Source of the DNA: an uncultured Clostridium sp.
GTDB lineage: Bacteria > Bacillota > Clostridia > TANB77 > CAG-508
Length of the DNA: 48,572 nucleotides
NCBI GenBank assembly: GCA_947648765.1
Contig: CANSOY010000007.1
Span: forward strand, 1 to 48,572
Direction of reading: 5' to 3'
The translations under genes were made by a program, and so were the position numbers. Under the pieces are notes generated by a model. The model saw only the letters and a list, made by a program, of their open reading frames with translations, made no database searches and had not been told where the DNA came from. The first letter of the stretch is position 1. The number at the start of each line of letters is the position of its first letter. This document shows, piece after piece, positions 24,853 to 33,785 of this stretch.

Positions 24853-26928
24853 ATGCACAAATTCGGACAATTTATTTGTAAATACCGTAAAGTCATTCTA
24901 ATCGTTGCTATCTTGTTACTCGTTCCTTCTGTGCTTGGTATCAAGGCAACCAAAATTAACTATGACCTTTTAGTGTATTTACCGCAAGATGTAGAAACCA
25001 TTCAAGGGGAAAACATTCTAGCAGAGGATTTTCAAATGGGAGCGTTTTCCATTGTTATTCTGGAAAACATGGAAACCAAAGATATTCTAAAACTAGAAGA
25101 TGCTATCTCACAAATTGAAAATGTAGAAAAGACCGTTAGTTTAGCGGATGTATTTGGTCCTAATGTACCAGTTGAAATGTTACCAAATGAAATCAGAGAT
25201 AAACTTTATCAAGATAATGCAACGCTTTTGCTTGTTACGTTCCAAGATCAAATCTCGTCAGATAGTACCATGCAAGCTGTTGAAACTTTGCGAGAAATAA
25301 TGGACGAACATTGTAAAGTAAGTGGTATGACGGCAACTATCTTAGATACGCGAAACTTATCTGATTCCGAAATTGCAGTTTATGTTGCAATCGCAGTTGT
25401 TCTTTGCTTACTCATTCTTGAAATTGCACTTGACTCCTATATTGCACCGTTTTTTCTACTACTAAACATTGGAATTGCCATTTTATATAATATGGGAAGC
25501 AATTATTTCCTTGGGCAAACTTCCTATATTACCAAAGCAATCAGTGCTGTGTTACAACTTGGTGTTACCATGGACTTTGCTATTTTCCTTTACCACAGTT
25601 ATACCCAAGAAAAGAAAAATGGCACAGACTTACAGGAAGCCATGGCTACTGCAATCGAGAAAACCCTACTTTCTGTCGTTGGTAGTTCTCTTACAACCAT
25701 CGCTGGTTTCTTGGCTCTTTGTAGTATGAACCTTACCTTAGGAAAAGATATTGGTCTTGTTATGGCAAAAGGCGTTTTCCTTGGTGTTGTTTGTGTCGTA
25801 ACGGTTTTACCAGCAATGTTGCTTGAATTAAATTCACTGATTGAAAAAACAAAACACAAAGAAATCTTGCCTCAATTTACCCATATCAAGGACTTTATCT
25901 TAAAGCATTACCATGCCATTGCCCTTATCTTTATCCTTGTTTTACCAATCGCTTTTTATGGCTACCAAAACACCGATGTTTACTATAACCTAGATAAATC
26001 CTTGCCAAGTAATTTAGACAGCATTTCTGCTAACACCGAACTCAAAGAAAAGTTTAACATGGTTTCCGTGGAACTATTGCTCGTCAATAAAGACTTACCA
26101 GATTACCAAGTAAACCAAATGTTAGATGAAATTGAAGCATTGGATGGAATTGAATGGACACTTAGTCCTTCTAGGCTTGCCAAGTCTGGTCTTTCCAAAG
26201 ATGTTTTACCACAAGATATCGTAGATATCTTCCAAAATGATACCTACCAAATGATACTCATTAACTCACACTATGAAATGGCAACTGACGAATTGAATGA
26301 GCAAGTTCGTCAGGTAAATGAAATCTGTAAAAGGTATGATAGTTCTGCTATTCTAGCAGGAGAAGGGCCTCTGATGAAGGACCTTGTTGAAATTAGCGAC
26401 CACGATTTTAATAGCGTCAATACGGTTTCAATCGGTATTATCTTCCTGCTTATGATGATTGTACTAAAATCCATTTCATTACCTGTATTGTTAATGCTTG
26501 TCATTGAATTTGCTATCTTTATTAACATGGGAATTCCATACTATACCGGTACCGTCCTCCCATTTATTGCCTCGATTGTGATTGGTACCATTCAATTAGG
26601 TGCTACGATTGATTATGCTATTTTAATTACCACCAAATATTTAACCCATCGAAAATCTGGTATGGAGAAAAAAGAAGCCATTTCTAATGCACTCGGTTCT
26701 TCCATCAGCTCTATTTTCGTCAGTGGTCTATGCTTCTTTGGTGCAACCTTTGGCGTTGGTGCTTACTCGAAAATTGAGATGATTGCTTCACTTTGTACTT
26801 TAATGTCCCGTGGTGCCATTGTTAGTATGGTCTGTGTCATTGCAATTTTGCCATCTTTCTTGCAAATTTTTGATGGACTTATTTGCAAAACAACGATGGG
26901 ATTTTCCCAAAAGAAAGGAAGGATTTAG
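24853..26928 (+). CDS. MMPL/RND-superfamily exporter
   Basis: 691 residues with the typical double 6-helix layout. The first membrane helix is at residues 13-30, then an extracellular domain (LPQDVETIQGENIL) and five clustered helices with QLGVTMDFAIFLYHSY. A second extracellular domain and a second cluster with IQLGATIDYAILITTKY follow. The paired GxTxDYA/F motifs hold the proton-relay Asp residues of MMPL/SSD transporters. AGAAAGGAG precedes ATG 24853. It is co-transcribed with the secreted protein that starts 1 bp after its stop. Likely exports lipids or hydrophobic drugs. Confidence 0.92.
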   Translation: MHKFGQFICKYRKVILIVAILLLVPSVLGIKATKINYDLLVYLPQDVETIQGENILAEDFQMGAFSIVILENMETKDILKLEDAISQIENVEKTVSLADVFGPNVPVEMLPNEIRDKLYQDNATLLLVTFQDQISSDSTMQAVETLREIMDEHCKVSGMTATILDTRNLSDSEIAVYVAIAVVLCLLILEIALDSYIAPFFLLLNIGIAILYNMGSNYFLGQTSYITKAISAVLQLGVTMDFAIFLYHSYTQEKKNGTDLQEAMATAIEKTLLSVVGSSLTTIAGFLALCSMNLTLGKDIGLVMAKGVFLGVVCVVTVLPAMLLELNSLIEKTKHKEILPQFTHIKDFILKHYHAIALIFILVLPIAFYGYQNTDVYYNLDKSLPSNLDSISANTELKEKFNMVSVELLLVNKDLPDYQVNQMLDEIEALDGIEWTLSPSRLAKSGLSKDVLPQDIVDIFQNDTYQMILINSHYEMATDELNEQVRQVNEICKRYDSSAILAGEGPLMKDLVEISDHDFNSVNTVSIGIIFLLMMIVLKSISLPVLLMLVIEFAIFINMGIPYYTGTVLPFIASIVIGTIQLGATIDYAILITTKYLTHRKSGMEKKEAISNALGSSISSIFVSGLCFFGATFGVGAYSKIEMIASLCTLMSRGAIVSMVCVIAILPSFLQIFDGLICKTTMGFSQKKGRI

Positions 26929-26929
26929 A

Positions 26930-29218
26930 ATGAATAAACGAATTCAAAAAATAACGGCTGGTGCACTTCTTGCAAGCCTTGCACTCTATACAACTCCTGT
27001 TTTTGCGTTTACCAAAGAAGAAACAGTGTATTCCAAATTAGATACGACTGGAAAGCCATATCAAACGATTGTGAATAGCGAACTTAAGAATATTGATGGT
27101 GCTACCACACTTACCGATGTTTCTGACTTGTTGCGTATCAAAAATGTAGGAGGAGATGAGCCTTTTACGCAAAATGGAACAGAAATCATTTGGCAGGCAG
27201 ATGGAAAAGATATTTTCTATCAAGGTGAAACGGAAAAAGAGCCTCCTGTTTTATGTGAGGTTACCTATACTTTAGATGGAGAAGAAATTTCTGCACAAGA
27301 TATTGTTGGAAAAAGTGGCAAAGTTCAAATTTGTATCACTTACCGTAATCAAGAAAAACATAGCGTAACCATTCAGGGAAAGACGAAAACCATGTACACC
27401 CCATTTACTGTCGTATGTGGAACAGTTTTTGCGAATAACCACAGTAAAAATGTAGAAATTTCAAATGGAAAAGTAATCAATAATGGAGATAAAACGATTG
27501 TGGTTGGTGTTGCAATGCCTGGCTTACAAGAAAGTCTTGGAATAGAGGAAATTGAAATTCCAAGCAAAGTAGAAATTACGATGGACGCAGAAGATTTTGA
27601 AATGAATGGAATTTATGGTTTCGTTTCTGCTAATCTTTTAGAAGAAGATTTCGATTTTAGCAAATTCAATCACATTTATGATATGGCAACTACCTTGCAA
27701 GACGCTTCTAACCAATTAGTTGATGGCTCGAACCAATTAAAAGATGGTTCTCGTACGCTAGATACTGGTATGCAAGAACTTGCTAAACAATTAAATAGCA
27801 AAATAGCTATGTATCGCTCGGCTCGCAAAGAATTAGAAAACCAAGAAAAACTAGAAAAACAAATCATAGAAATTGTCAATGCAGAAATTACCAAACTTTC
27901 TCCTGAATTAAAAGCACTTGCCAAGGCAGAAGCAGACAATGTTATCCACGAAAACAACCAAATCATTCAAGAGAAAACCACACAAACCGCACTTGCCTAT
28001 ACGAAACAGACCATTCAAAACAGCAATGGTGGTATTTCGGAAGAAACGAAGCAAAGCATTGCAAAAGATATTTCCCTTGCACTTGCTAATCTATCACAAA
28101 AAGGCGATGTGAAGGCACTGGAAGCACAGATCAAGCAAATTGTGATTGCAGATGTTACCAACACTGTAAAAACCGCCACTTCTGATGTAATCACAACGAA
28201 AGTGGATACTATGAAGAATACCATTTCTGATCCAACCAAACTTTTGGATACCAGTTCTGCTGCTGGGCTAAGTGCTGCAGAAGAACAAATGGCACAAGCA
28301 ATGGTTCCTGGGATTAAAATCCAATCCCCTACCTTATCTGACGCAGAAGCATTGGCACAAGCTAGAAAATCTGTTAGCCAATTTGCAACTACCGTTTCCA
28401 AAGGAACGATGGATGCTACTTTAGACGCAGTTGCAAAAGAAGCACCTACCATGGCAGAAACTGAAGTCCAAAAAGTAGTGACTAGTTTGAATACAGATGG
28501 TGCATTGGAACAAGCTATCTCTGCTTACTACCAAAAAGTAACAGATGAAATTGCTGCTCGTATTGGGCAAGATACACTACAGGCAGTTCAAGAAAATATC
28601 AAAAAGGAACTCGTAGAAGAATTGGAAAAATCTTTTGCAAATGATACTGCTATGCAGGCTCAACTCGGAAAAGTGATTGATACTGTTTCCGAAAAAACCG
28701 CTCGAACACTTGCAGAAGACTTGGCAGAAGATTTAACGAGACAGATTACCAACAACTTGATTGAAAAACAATTTAGTGGAGAACTTAGTCAAACCATGCT
28801 AAGTCAAGAACTTGGCAAATATGAGGCTATTCTTTCGGAAAAACTAACAGCATTAGACAGCGAGTTAGCCATCCTTCAAAGTGGATTAGGGCAATTAACA
28901 GAGGGAACTTCCCAACTTTCAGAAGGTGCAAGTCAATTAGCCGAAGGTATGACTCAATTTGATGAAGATGGTATCCAAAAAATCTATGACCTCGTCATGA
29001 ATAATGGAAAAGAAATGCAAGTAAGGATGGAAAAATTGCAAGAACTTGCGAAGGAGTACAACAATTTTACAATGCTAAATGATACAGATGATGGAACTGT
29101 AAAATTTATCTTCCTAATCGACAATTTGAAAAAAGACACAGAAAATAAGCAAGAAGCAGTTTTACCAGATACCAATACCACTTCTGCGAAAAAAGAAGAA
29201 ACTACTTCCAGTAAATAA
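26930..29218 (+). CDS. Secreted coiled-coil protein partner of the MMPL exporter (YhgE/Pip-like LxxG repeats)
   Basis: 762 residues with a Sec signal peptide (MNKRIQKITAGALLASLALY then TTPVFAFTKEE). A beta-rich N-terminal domain (residues 30-230) is followed by a very long helical region. It is bracketed by LxxG-type heptads: SNQLVDGSNQLKDGSRTLDT near residue 260, and GLGQLTEGTSQLSEGASQLA near residue 650. Such repeats are typical of YhgE/Pip and MMPL-associated proteins. AAGGAAGG precedes ATG 26930, 1 bp after the exporter stop. There is no C-terminal membrane helix. It may form a periplasm-like conduit or clamp on the exporter. Confidence 0.75.
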   Translation: MNKRIQKITAGALLASLALYTTPVFAFTKEETVYSKLDTTGKPYQTIVNSELKNIDGATTLTDVSDLLRIKNVGGDEPFTQNGTEIIWQADGKDIFYQGETEKEPPVLCEVTYTLDGEEISAQDIVGKSGKVQICITYRNQEKHSVTIQGKTKTMYTPFTVVCGTVFANNHSKNVEISNGKVINNGDKTIVVGVAMPGLQESLGIEEIEIPSKVEITMDAEDFEMNGIYGFVSANLLEEDFDFSKFNHIYDMATTLQDASNQLVDGSNQLKDGSRTLDTGMQELAKQLNSKIAMYRSARKELENQEKLEKQIIEIVNAEITKLSPELKALAKAEADNVIHENNQIIQEKTTQTALAYTKQTIQNSNGGISEETKQSIAKDISLALANLSQKGDVKALEAQIKQIVIADVTNTVKTATSDVITTKVDTMKNTISDPTKLLDTSSAAGLSAAEEQMAQAMVPGIKIQSPTLSDAEALAQARKSVSQFATTVSKGTMDATLDAVAKEAPTMAETEVQKVVTSLNTDGALEQAISAYYQKVTDEIAARIGQDTLQAVQENIKKELVEELEKSFANDTAMQAQLGKVIDTVSEKTARTLAEDLAEDLTRQITNNLIEKQFSGELSQTMLSQELGKYEAILSEKLTALDSELAILQSGLGQLTEGTSQLSEGASQLAEGMTQFDEDGIQKIYDLVMNNGKEMQVRMEKLQELAKEYNNFTMLNDTDDGTVKFIFLIDNLKKDTENKQEAVLPDTNTTSAKKEETTSSK

Positions 29219-29221
29219 GCC

Positions 29222-29257
29222 AAAAGAACTGATTAGTTAATACTAATCAGTTCTTTT
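29222..29257. terminator. Bidirectional terminator between MMPL operon and copA
   Basis: AAAAGAACTGATTAG pairs with CTAATCAGTTCTTTT around 6 nt, with T-runs on both strands, between two convergent units. Confidence 0.8.
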
Positions 29258-31468
29258 TTATCTTTTCAAAACACCTCTTAAACGAAGTGCATTACCAATT
29301 ACAGTAAGGCTACTAAATACCATTGCAAGACTTGCTATCATAGGGTTTATCGTAACCCCGATTGGAGATAGCACTCCCATTGCCACTGGTATCATAAGTG
29401 CGTTATAGAAAAATGCCCAGAATAGATTTTGCTTAATATTTCGTATGGTTTTGTGGCTGATATGGATTAAGTTCTCGATACGCTCTAAGTTATTTTGTGT
29501 CAAAATAACCTCTGCGGAATCCATTGCAATATCTGTTCCATTTCCCACGCTAACACCAATATCACAACTGGCTAAGGCTGGGCTATCGTTAATACCATCT
29601 CCACACATCAGAACAAATTGTCCAGTTTGCTTTAATTTACGGATTTGCTCTGCCTTTTCTTGTGGTAGAACATCGGCAATAACTTGGTCTATTCCTACCA
29701 TCTCCGCTATTTTCTTTGCGGTTTCTTCATTATCTCCCGTTAGCATAATCGTCTGGATTTTTCTTTGTTTCAATTTTTCTACGACGGTTTTCGCGTCTTC
29801 TCGGATTTTATCATTCACACCAATAATGGCTAGCACTTCTTTTTCTTCTACAACATAGACAATGCTATCTCCTTTTTGGCGAAGTTCCGCTTCTTTGCTA
29901 TCTTCTCCCTTTGGGACTCCCGCTTCTGCTAGTATCTTTGCATTTCCTACCCAAACCGTTTTACCAGCAACGACACCTCGTATTCCCATTCCAGATAGTT
30001 CCTGCATTTCTTGTACTTCTAAAAGTGGTATTTGGTGTTCGTCTAAATAACTAGTAAAGCCTCTTCCGATTGGGTGGGAAGATTGTTTTTCTAAGCTTCC
30101 AACTAACTGGATAAGTTCATTATCACTTCGGTTACTTTGGTTGCAAATATTTGCAATTTTTAGAGTTCCATAGGTTAATGTTCCAGTTTTATCAAAAACA
30201 ACTGCTGTTGTTTTTTGTGCATTTTCTAGGACCTCACTTTTCTTGACTAAAATTCCATTCTTTGCACAAATCCCCTCACTTACTACAATCGCAAGTGGTG
30301 TGGCTAATCCTAAACTGCATGGGCAAGCCACTACTAAAATGGTAACAAAAGTGCTAAGCGCTGTTGCAAAATCCTTGCCAAAAATGAGGTAGAACAGAAA
30401 TGTTAAAACTGCAATTCCCATCACGGCTGGAACAAAATATCCACTTACTTTGTCTGCAACTCGTGCAATCGGTGCTTTCGTATTGGTTGCTTCTACTACT
30501 AAACGGACAATTTCTGAAATGGTAGACTCTTTTCCAATTCGTTCTGCTTTGTATTCTAAATACCCATCATAATTGATACTGCCTGCAATTACTTTTTCGC
30601 CTACACTTTTCTTGGCTGGTTTGCTTTCTCCTGTAATAAAAGACTCGTCAATATGGGCACTTCCTACTAAGATTTCCCCATCTACTGCTAATTTATCTCC
30701 TGGCTTACATACCAAGATATCTCCTTTTTGGATTTCATCAATGGTTACAATTTTCTCTTTTCCATCTTCTTTTTTGGTTGCATGGTTTGGTGTAATTTGC
30801 ACTAATTGTTGGATGGCTTCTTTGGTCTTATCTTTGCTCATTCCATCTATTCTTCGTCCTAATTTAATGAAATACAAGACAATGGCGGCGGACTCGAAAT
30901 ACAGCAAATGGAGAAAAGACATATCCCCCTGCAAAATTTTCACCATACTATATAGGCTATATGCCATACTACTAATAACCCCAATCATAACAAGGGTATC
31001 CATATTCGGTGCTTTATGGATTAAGTTCTTCCATCCACTGCTTAAAATGTCTTTCCCATACCATAGAAATACTAGGGTAAATATAAACAGGAACCAAGTA
31101 TATACAACAGGATTGTGGTGTGGGTTCAAAAGAGAGAATATAGGAAGTCCTACCATATGTCCCATCGATACATATAGGAACACAATGGCAAGTACCGTAA
31201 AAATCCAGAAAGTACGTCTTTCTGCTTTTTCTCTTTTCTTCTCGCCTTTTTCTTCATACAATCCAAGACTTTCAAAACCTGCCTCTTGCACAAATTTCTC
31301 AATTTTTTCTTGATCCAATATGGTTTCGTCATATTCAATAAGAGCATTTGCCATGACCAAATTAACGGAAGCATTTTGAATGCCCTTTTGCTTGTGCAAA
31401 TACTTTTCTAATCCGTTGGAGCAAGCACTACAACTCATGCCTCCAATGGCTAACAAAATTTTTTTCAT
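29258..31468 (-). CDS. copA: Copper-exporting P1B-type ATPase CopA
   Basis: 736 residues. One N-terminal heavy-metal domain (GGMSCSACSNGLEKYL, residues 8-23), eight membrane segments, the CPC metal site in VACPCSLGLATPLAI, and the phosphorylation loop VFDKTGTLTYGTL. The HP motif (SSHPIGRGF) and GDGINDSPALASCDIGVSVG are also present. The CPC motif and the neighbouring CsoR and CopZ point to Cu(I) export. It starts 0-1 bp after the copZ-like stop, so it is the last gene of a csoR operon. Confidence 0.95.
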   Translation of the reverse strand: MKKILLAIGGMSCSACSNGLEKYLHKQKGIQNASVNLVMANALIEYDETILDQEKIEKFVQEAGFESLGLYEEKGEKKREKAERRTFWIFTVLAIVFLYVSMGHMVGLPIFSLLNPHHNPVVYTWFLFIFTLVFLWYGKDILSSGWKNLIHKAPNMDTLVMIGVISSMAYSLYSMVKILQGDMSFLHLLYFESAAIVLYFIKLGRRIDGMSKDKTKEAIQQLVQITPNHATKKEDGKEKIVTIDEIQKGDILVCKPGDKLAVDGEILVGSAHIDESFITGESKPAKKSVGEKVIAGSINYDGYLEYKAERIGKESTISEIVRLVVEATNTKAPIARVADKVSGYFVPAVMGIAVLTFLFYLIFGKDFATALSTFVTILVVACPCSLGLATPLAIVVSEGICAKNGILVKKSEVLENAQKTTAVVFDKTGTLTYGTLKIANICNQSNRSDNELIQLVGSLEKQSSHPIGRGFTSYLDEHQIPLLEVQEMQELSGMGIRGVVAGKTVWVGNAKILAEAGVPKGEDSKEAELRQKGDSIVYVVEEKEVLAIIGVNDKIREDAKTVVEKLKQRKIQTIMLTGDNEETAKKIAEMVGIDQVIADVLPQEKAEQIRKLKQTGQFVLMCGDGINDSPALASCDIGVSVGNGTDIAMDSAEVILTQNNLERIENLIHISHKTIRNIKQNLFWAFFYNALMIPVAMGVLSPIGVTINPMIASLAMVFSSLTVIGNALRLRGVLKR

Positions 31469-31681
31469 TTATTTGATTTCCTTTACTTCAAATCCTAGAT
31501 TTTCAATTTTCTCACGAATGATTTTTTCGTCTAAATCTTCTTGCAAGGTAACCACCACTTTTCCAGTTGTGTGGTCTGCTTTTACTTCTTGCACCTCTTT
31601 TTGTACTTTCAAGGCATTTTGGATACGGGTTTCACATCCTTCGCACATCATTCCTTGTACCATAACAATTACTTCTTTCAT
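31469..31681 (-). CDS. copZ: CopZ-like copper chaperone
   Basis: A 70-residue single HMA domain. MVQGMMCEGCETRIQNAL carries the Cu(I)-binding MxCxxC loop, and VKADHTTGKVVVTLQEDLDE and IENLGFEVKEIK complete the beta-alpha-beta fold. AAAGGAGGAAAG precedes the ATG. It adjoins copA and probably hands Cu(I) to it. Confidence 0.92.
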   Translation of the reverse strand: MKEVIVMVQGMMCEGCETRIQNALKVQKEVQEVKADHTTGKVVVTLQEDLDEKIIREKIENLGFEVKEIK

Positions 31682-31701
31682 TTTTCTTTCCTCCTTTATT
31701 T

Positions 31702-32118
31702 TTAGTTTTCCCCTTCTACTAGCAAACTTGCAAATTTCTCGTGAAAGGCTGGGTTATATTTTTTCAAATGGATTGGCTTTAATTCGCGATTGGTAAAACA
31801 ATGCTTGGTTTCCCCTGTTAGTACCGTCTTACCTGTCTTTTTATCGGTCACGACATAGCCAACTGTCATACGTACTCCCGTGTACTCTTTGACGGAAATT
31901 TGGATTTGAACGACATCATCAAATGTAACATGATGTTGGTAGGTGCAGTTGACACCCAAGACTGGAATGGTAATTCCCTCTTCTTCGAATTGGGAAAACG
32001 GCATTTGCATTTCTTCTAGCCATTTACACCTTGCTTCTTCTAAATAGCGGATATAGTTGGAATGGTGTACAACTCCCATTCGGTCTGTTTCATAATAGTT
32101 GATTTTTCTTTCAAACAT
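31702..32118 (-). CDS. Acyl-CoA thioesterase, 4HBT/YbgC hotdog family
   Basis: 138 residues of the YbgC/FadM type. YYETDRMGVVHHSNYIRYLE near the N-terminus has the catalytic Asp/His block of this hotdog family. VNCTYQHHVTFDDVVQIQIS and GYVVTDKKTGKTVLTGETKH are the following strands. Hydrolyses acyl-CoA; the chain preference is unknown. It lies between csoR and copZ with short gaps, so it is carried in a copper operon, an unusual place for it. Confidence 0.9.
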   Translation of the reverse strand: MFERKINYYETDRMGVVHHSNYIRYLEEARCKWLEEMQMPFSQFEEEGITIPVLGVNCTYQHHVTFDDVVQIQISVKEYTGVRMTVGYVVTDKKTGKTVLTGETKHCFTNRELKPIHLKKYNPAFHEKFASLLVEGEN

Positions 32119-32131
32119 GGCTTTTCTCCTT

Positions 32132-32437
32132 TTAGTGAAATCTTTTGAATAGACTGGTTACTTCGTCTAGTACCGTTAAATCTCCTTGTGCTAGATGGTC
32201 GCTTACACAGGTATACAAATGTCTTTCTAAAATGTGATTGGACAGGCTTTGGATGGAATTTTGAATGGCAGATAATTGCATTAGAATATCGTTGCAATAG
32301 CGGTCTTCTTCTACCATTTTTTTAATTCCTTTGACTTGCCCCTCAATACGGTTTAGGCGATTGCAAATTTTCTTTTTTTCGTCTTCCTCTCGGTAAGTCT
32401 TTTTTCGTTCTTCTGAACAACAAGTTTTTTCTTTCAT
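32132..32437 (-). CDS. csoR: CsoR-family copper-sensing repressor
   Basis: 101 residues from ATG 32437 (GGTGA upstream). ICNRLNRIEGQVKGIKKMVE, DRYCNDILMQLSAIQNSIQS and ILERHLYTCV hold the Cys-His-Cys Cu(I) site of CsoR. An extra Cys pair (KTCCSEERKK) lies at the N-terminus. Cu(I) binding releases the operator; the expected GC-rich inverted repeat overlies the promoter just upstream. First gene of csoR-thioesterase-copZ-copA. Confidence 0.92.
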   Translation of the reverse strand: MKEKTCCSEERKKTYREEDEKKKICNRLNRIEGQVKGIKKMVEEDRYCNDILMQLSAIQNSIQSLSNHILERHLYTCVSDHLAQGDLTVLDEVTSLFKRFH

Positions 32438-32453
32438 TTTTATCACCAAAGAT

Positions 32454-32494
32454 ATTATATACCCCTCCAGAGTATTTTGTAAAGGAGGGGGTAT
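32454..32494 (-). promoter_or_regulatory. csoR operon promoter with CsoR operator
   Basis: TTTACA (32478-32483), 18-bp spacer, TATAAT (32454-32459). Inverted arms ATACCCCTCC (32459-32468) and GGAGGGGGTAT (32484-32494) flank the -35 and abut the -10, in the G-tract form of CsoR sites. Confidence 0.8.
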
Positions 32495-32520
32495 TCGTGT
32501 TTTTACTTACAATTCCATAG

Positions 32521-32554
32521 AAAAGAGCACCCTTTTTTCAAAAGGTGCTCTTGG
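32521..32554 (-). terminator. Terminator of sigma-factor operon
   Basis: AAGAGCACC pairs with GGTGCTCTT around an A/T-rich loop, just after the stop at 32558. Confidence 0.7.
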
Positions 32555-32557
32555 TTT

Positions 32558-33763
32558 CTATTTTAATACATCATTGATATTCATTTCTGGTGTGCCAATG
32601 TATACATCTCGGTTTCCATCCAGGGTATGGCATTTCAAGATGGTATAACTGCCATATTGATATACCATGCTTCCGCCATCACGATACATATCTCCTTTAA
32701 TTTTTCCACTGGATAAATCTTGATTTGCTTTTGCAATGATTTCGTTCATCGTAATTTTATCTTCTAGTAAAGCATCTCGCAAGGTCATTTCTTTTCCATT
32801 TAGGATAATATTCACGGAACCCTGATAAGTATATACCGAGTAATCTTGTTTGTCCGTTTCGCTGGCGTCTAAGATTTTATGGATTTTTTCACTCGTTTGT
32901 GGCCCTTTGTCTGAAAAACGAAGTTTAAAGTCTTCTACGGATTTGATTTCAATGTTTAGGACATCAATTTGAGCAGGTTCTGTTTCTCGTATATTTCCGG
33001 TATACGTTATTTTTACATTTGTTCCTACCTTATAAAGGGCATCATTTTTCTCGCCTAATCCAATGGAAATGCGACTTGCAGATTTACGAATTTCTTCTCC
33101 CTCGTTTGGCTCTACTAAGATATGGTTTGCCGTACTTTCGACTACTTTTCCATAGAATGATACACCCGTTTCTTGTTGGGAATTGCTAGGATAACTACAA
33201 ATGTGGAGATTTTCGTACGGTGTTACACTTTCGTCTGCATACTCAATTTCAGCATATAGAGCAAGTTCAACAATAACCGTATTTCCTTCCGTTCTTTCTA
33301 CGATACCATAAATATTTCCAGGTAGGTTATCCTTTACCGTTACTTTGCGGTCTGCTTCAACCGACCACTTATCTTGTGTAGTATCGATTGTAAGAACATA
33401 AGTTGTTTTCGGTTTTGTTTCTCCATTGGCAGGACTAAGTATTTTGTAACTCAATTCTGTAGTAATTGGATCTCCTTCTGTTGTGTATTGAATGATTTTG
33501 ACTGTATCTTCGACTCGGTTTTTAGCATTCATTTCTGTATTTTTAATAAATTGCTCCAGTCTTTCTTTGTTATATATTCTGTTCGGCTGAATGATGACAG
33601 CCTCTTTTTGCTCTACTGTTTTCAAAGCTTCGTCCTTTTGCACAATATTTTTTTGGCTTTCTGGCTTTTGCCAAATTCCCACTTTCTCCACTAACAATAA
33701 GACTGTTAGCAGAACGGTTATTCCAGTTATCACACCAATCCAGATTTTTTCACCTTTTTTCAT
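32558..33763 (-). CDS. Membrane-anchored DUF4362/DUF3221-like protein
   Basis: 401 residues. One N-terminal membrane helix (IWIGVITGITVLLTVLLLVE) precedes a DUF4362-like segment (IYNKERLEQFIKN through IIQYTTEGDPITTELSY). Then comes a DUF3221/YobA-like part (GIVERTEGNTVIVEL to YKVGTNVKITYTGNIRETEP) and a C-terminal domain of unknown type. AAAGGTGAT precedes ATG 33763. It is the last gene of the sigma-factor operon, 22 bp after the sigma gene, so it may be an extracytoplasmic sensor or effector of that system. Domain names are from memory of family motifs. Confidence 0.65.
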   Translation of the reverse strand: MKKGEKIWIGVITGITVLLTVLLLVEKVGIWQKPESQKNIVQKDEALKTVEQKEAVIIQPNRIYNKERLEQFIKNTEMNAKNRVEDTVKIIQYTTEGDPITTELSYKILSPANGETKPKTTYVLTIDTTQDKWSVEADRKVTVKDNLPGNIYGIVERTEGNTVIVELALYAEIEYADESVTPYENLHICSYPSNSQQETGVSFYGKVVESTANHILVEPNEGEEIRKSASRISIGLGEKNDALYKVGTNVKITYTGNIRETEPAQIDVLNIEIKSVEDFKLRFSDKGPQTSEKIHKILDASETDKQDYSVYTYQGSVNIILNGKEMTLRDALLEDKITMNEIIAKANQDLSSGKIKGDMYRDGGSMVYQYGSYTILKCHTLDGNRDVYIGTPEMNINDVLK

Positions 33764-33785
33764 AAGTATCACCTTTTCCTTTCTG

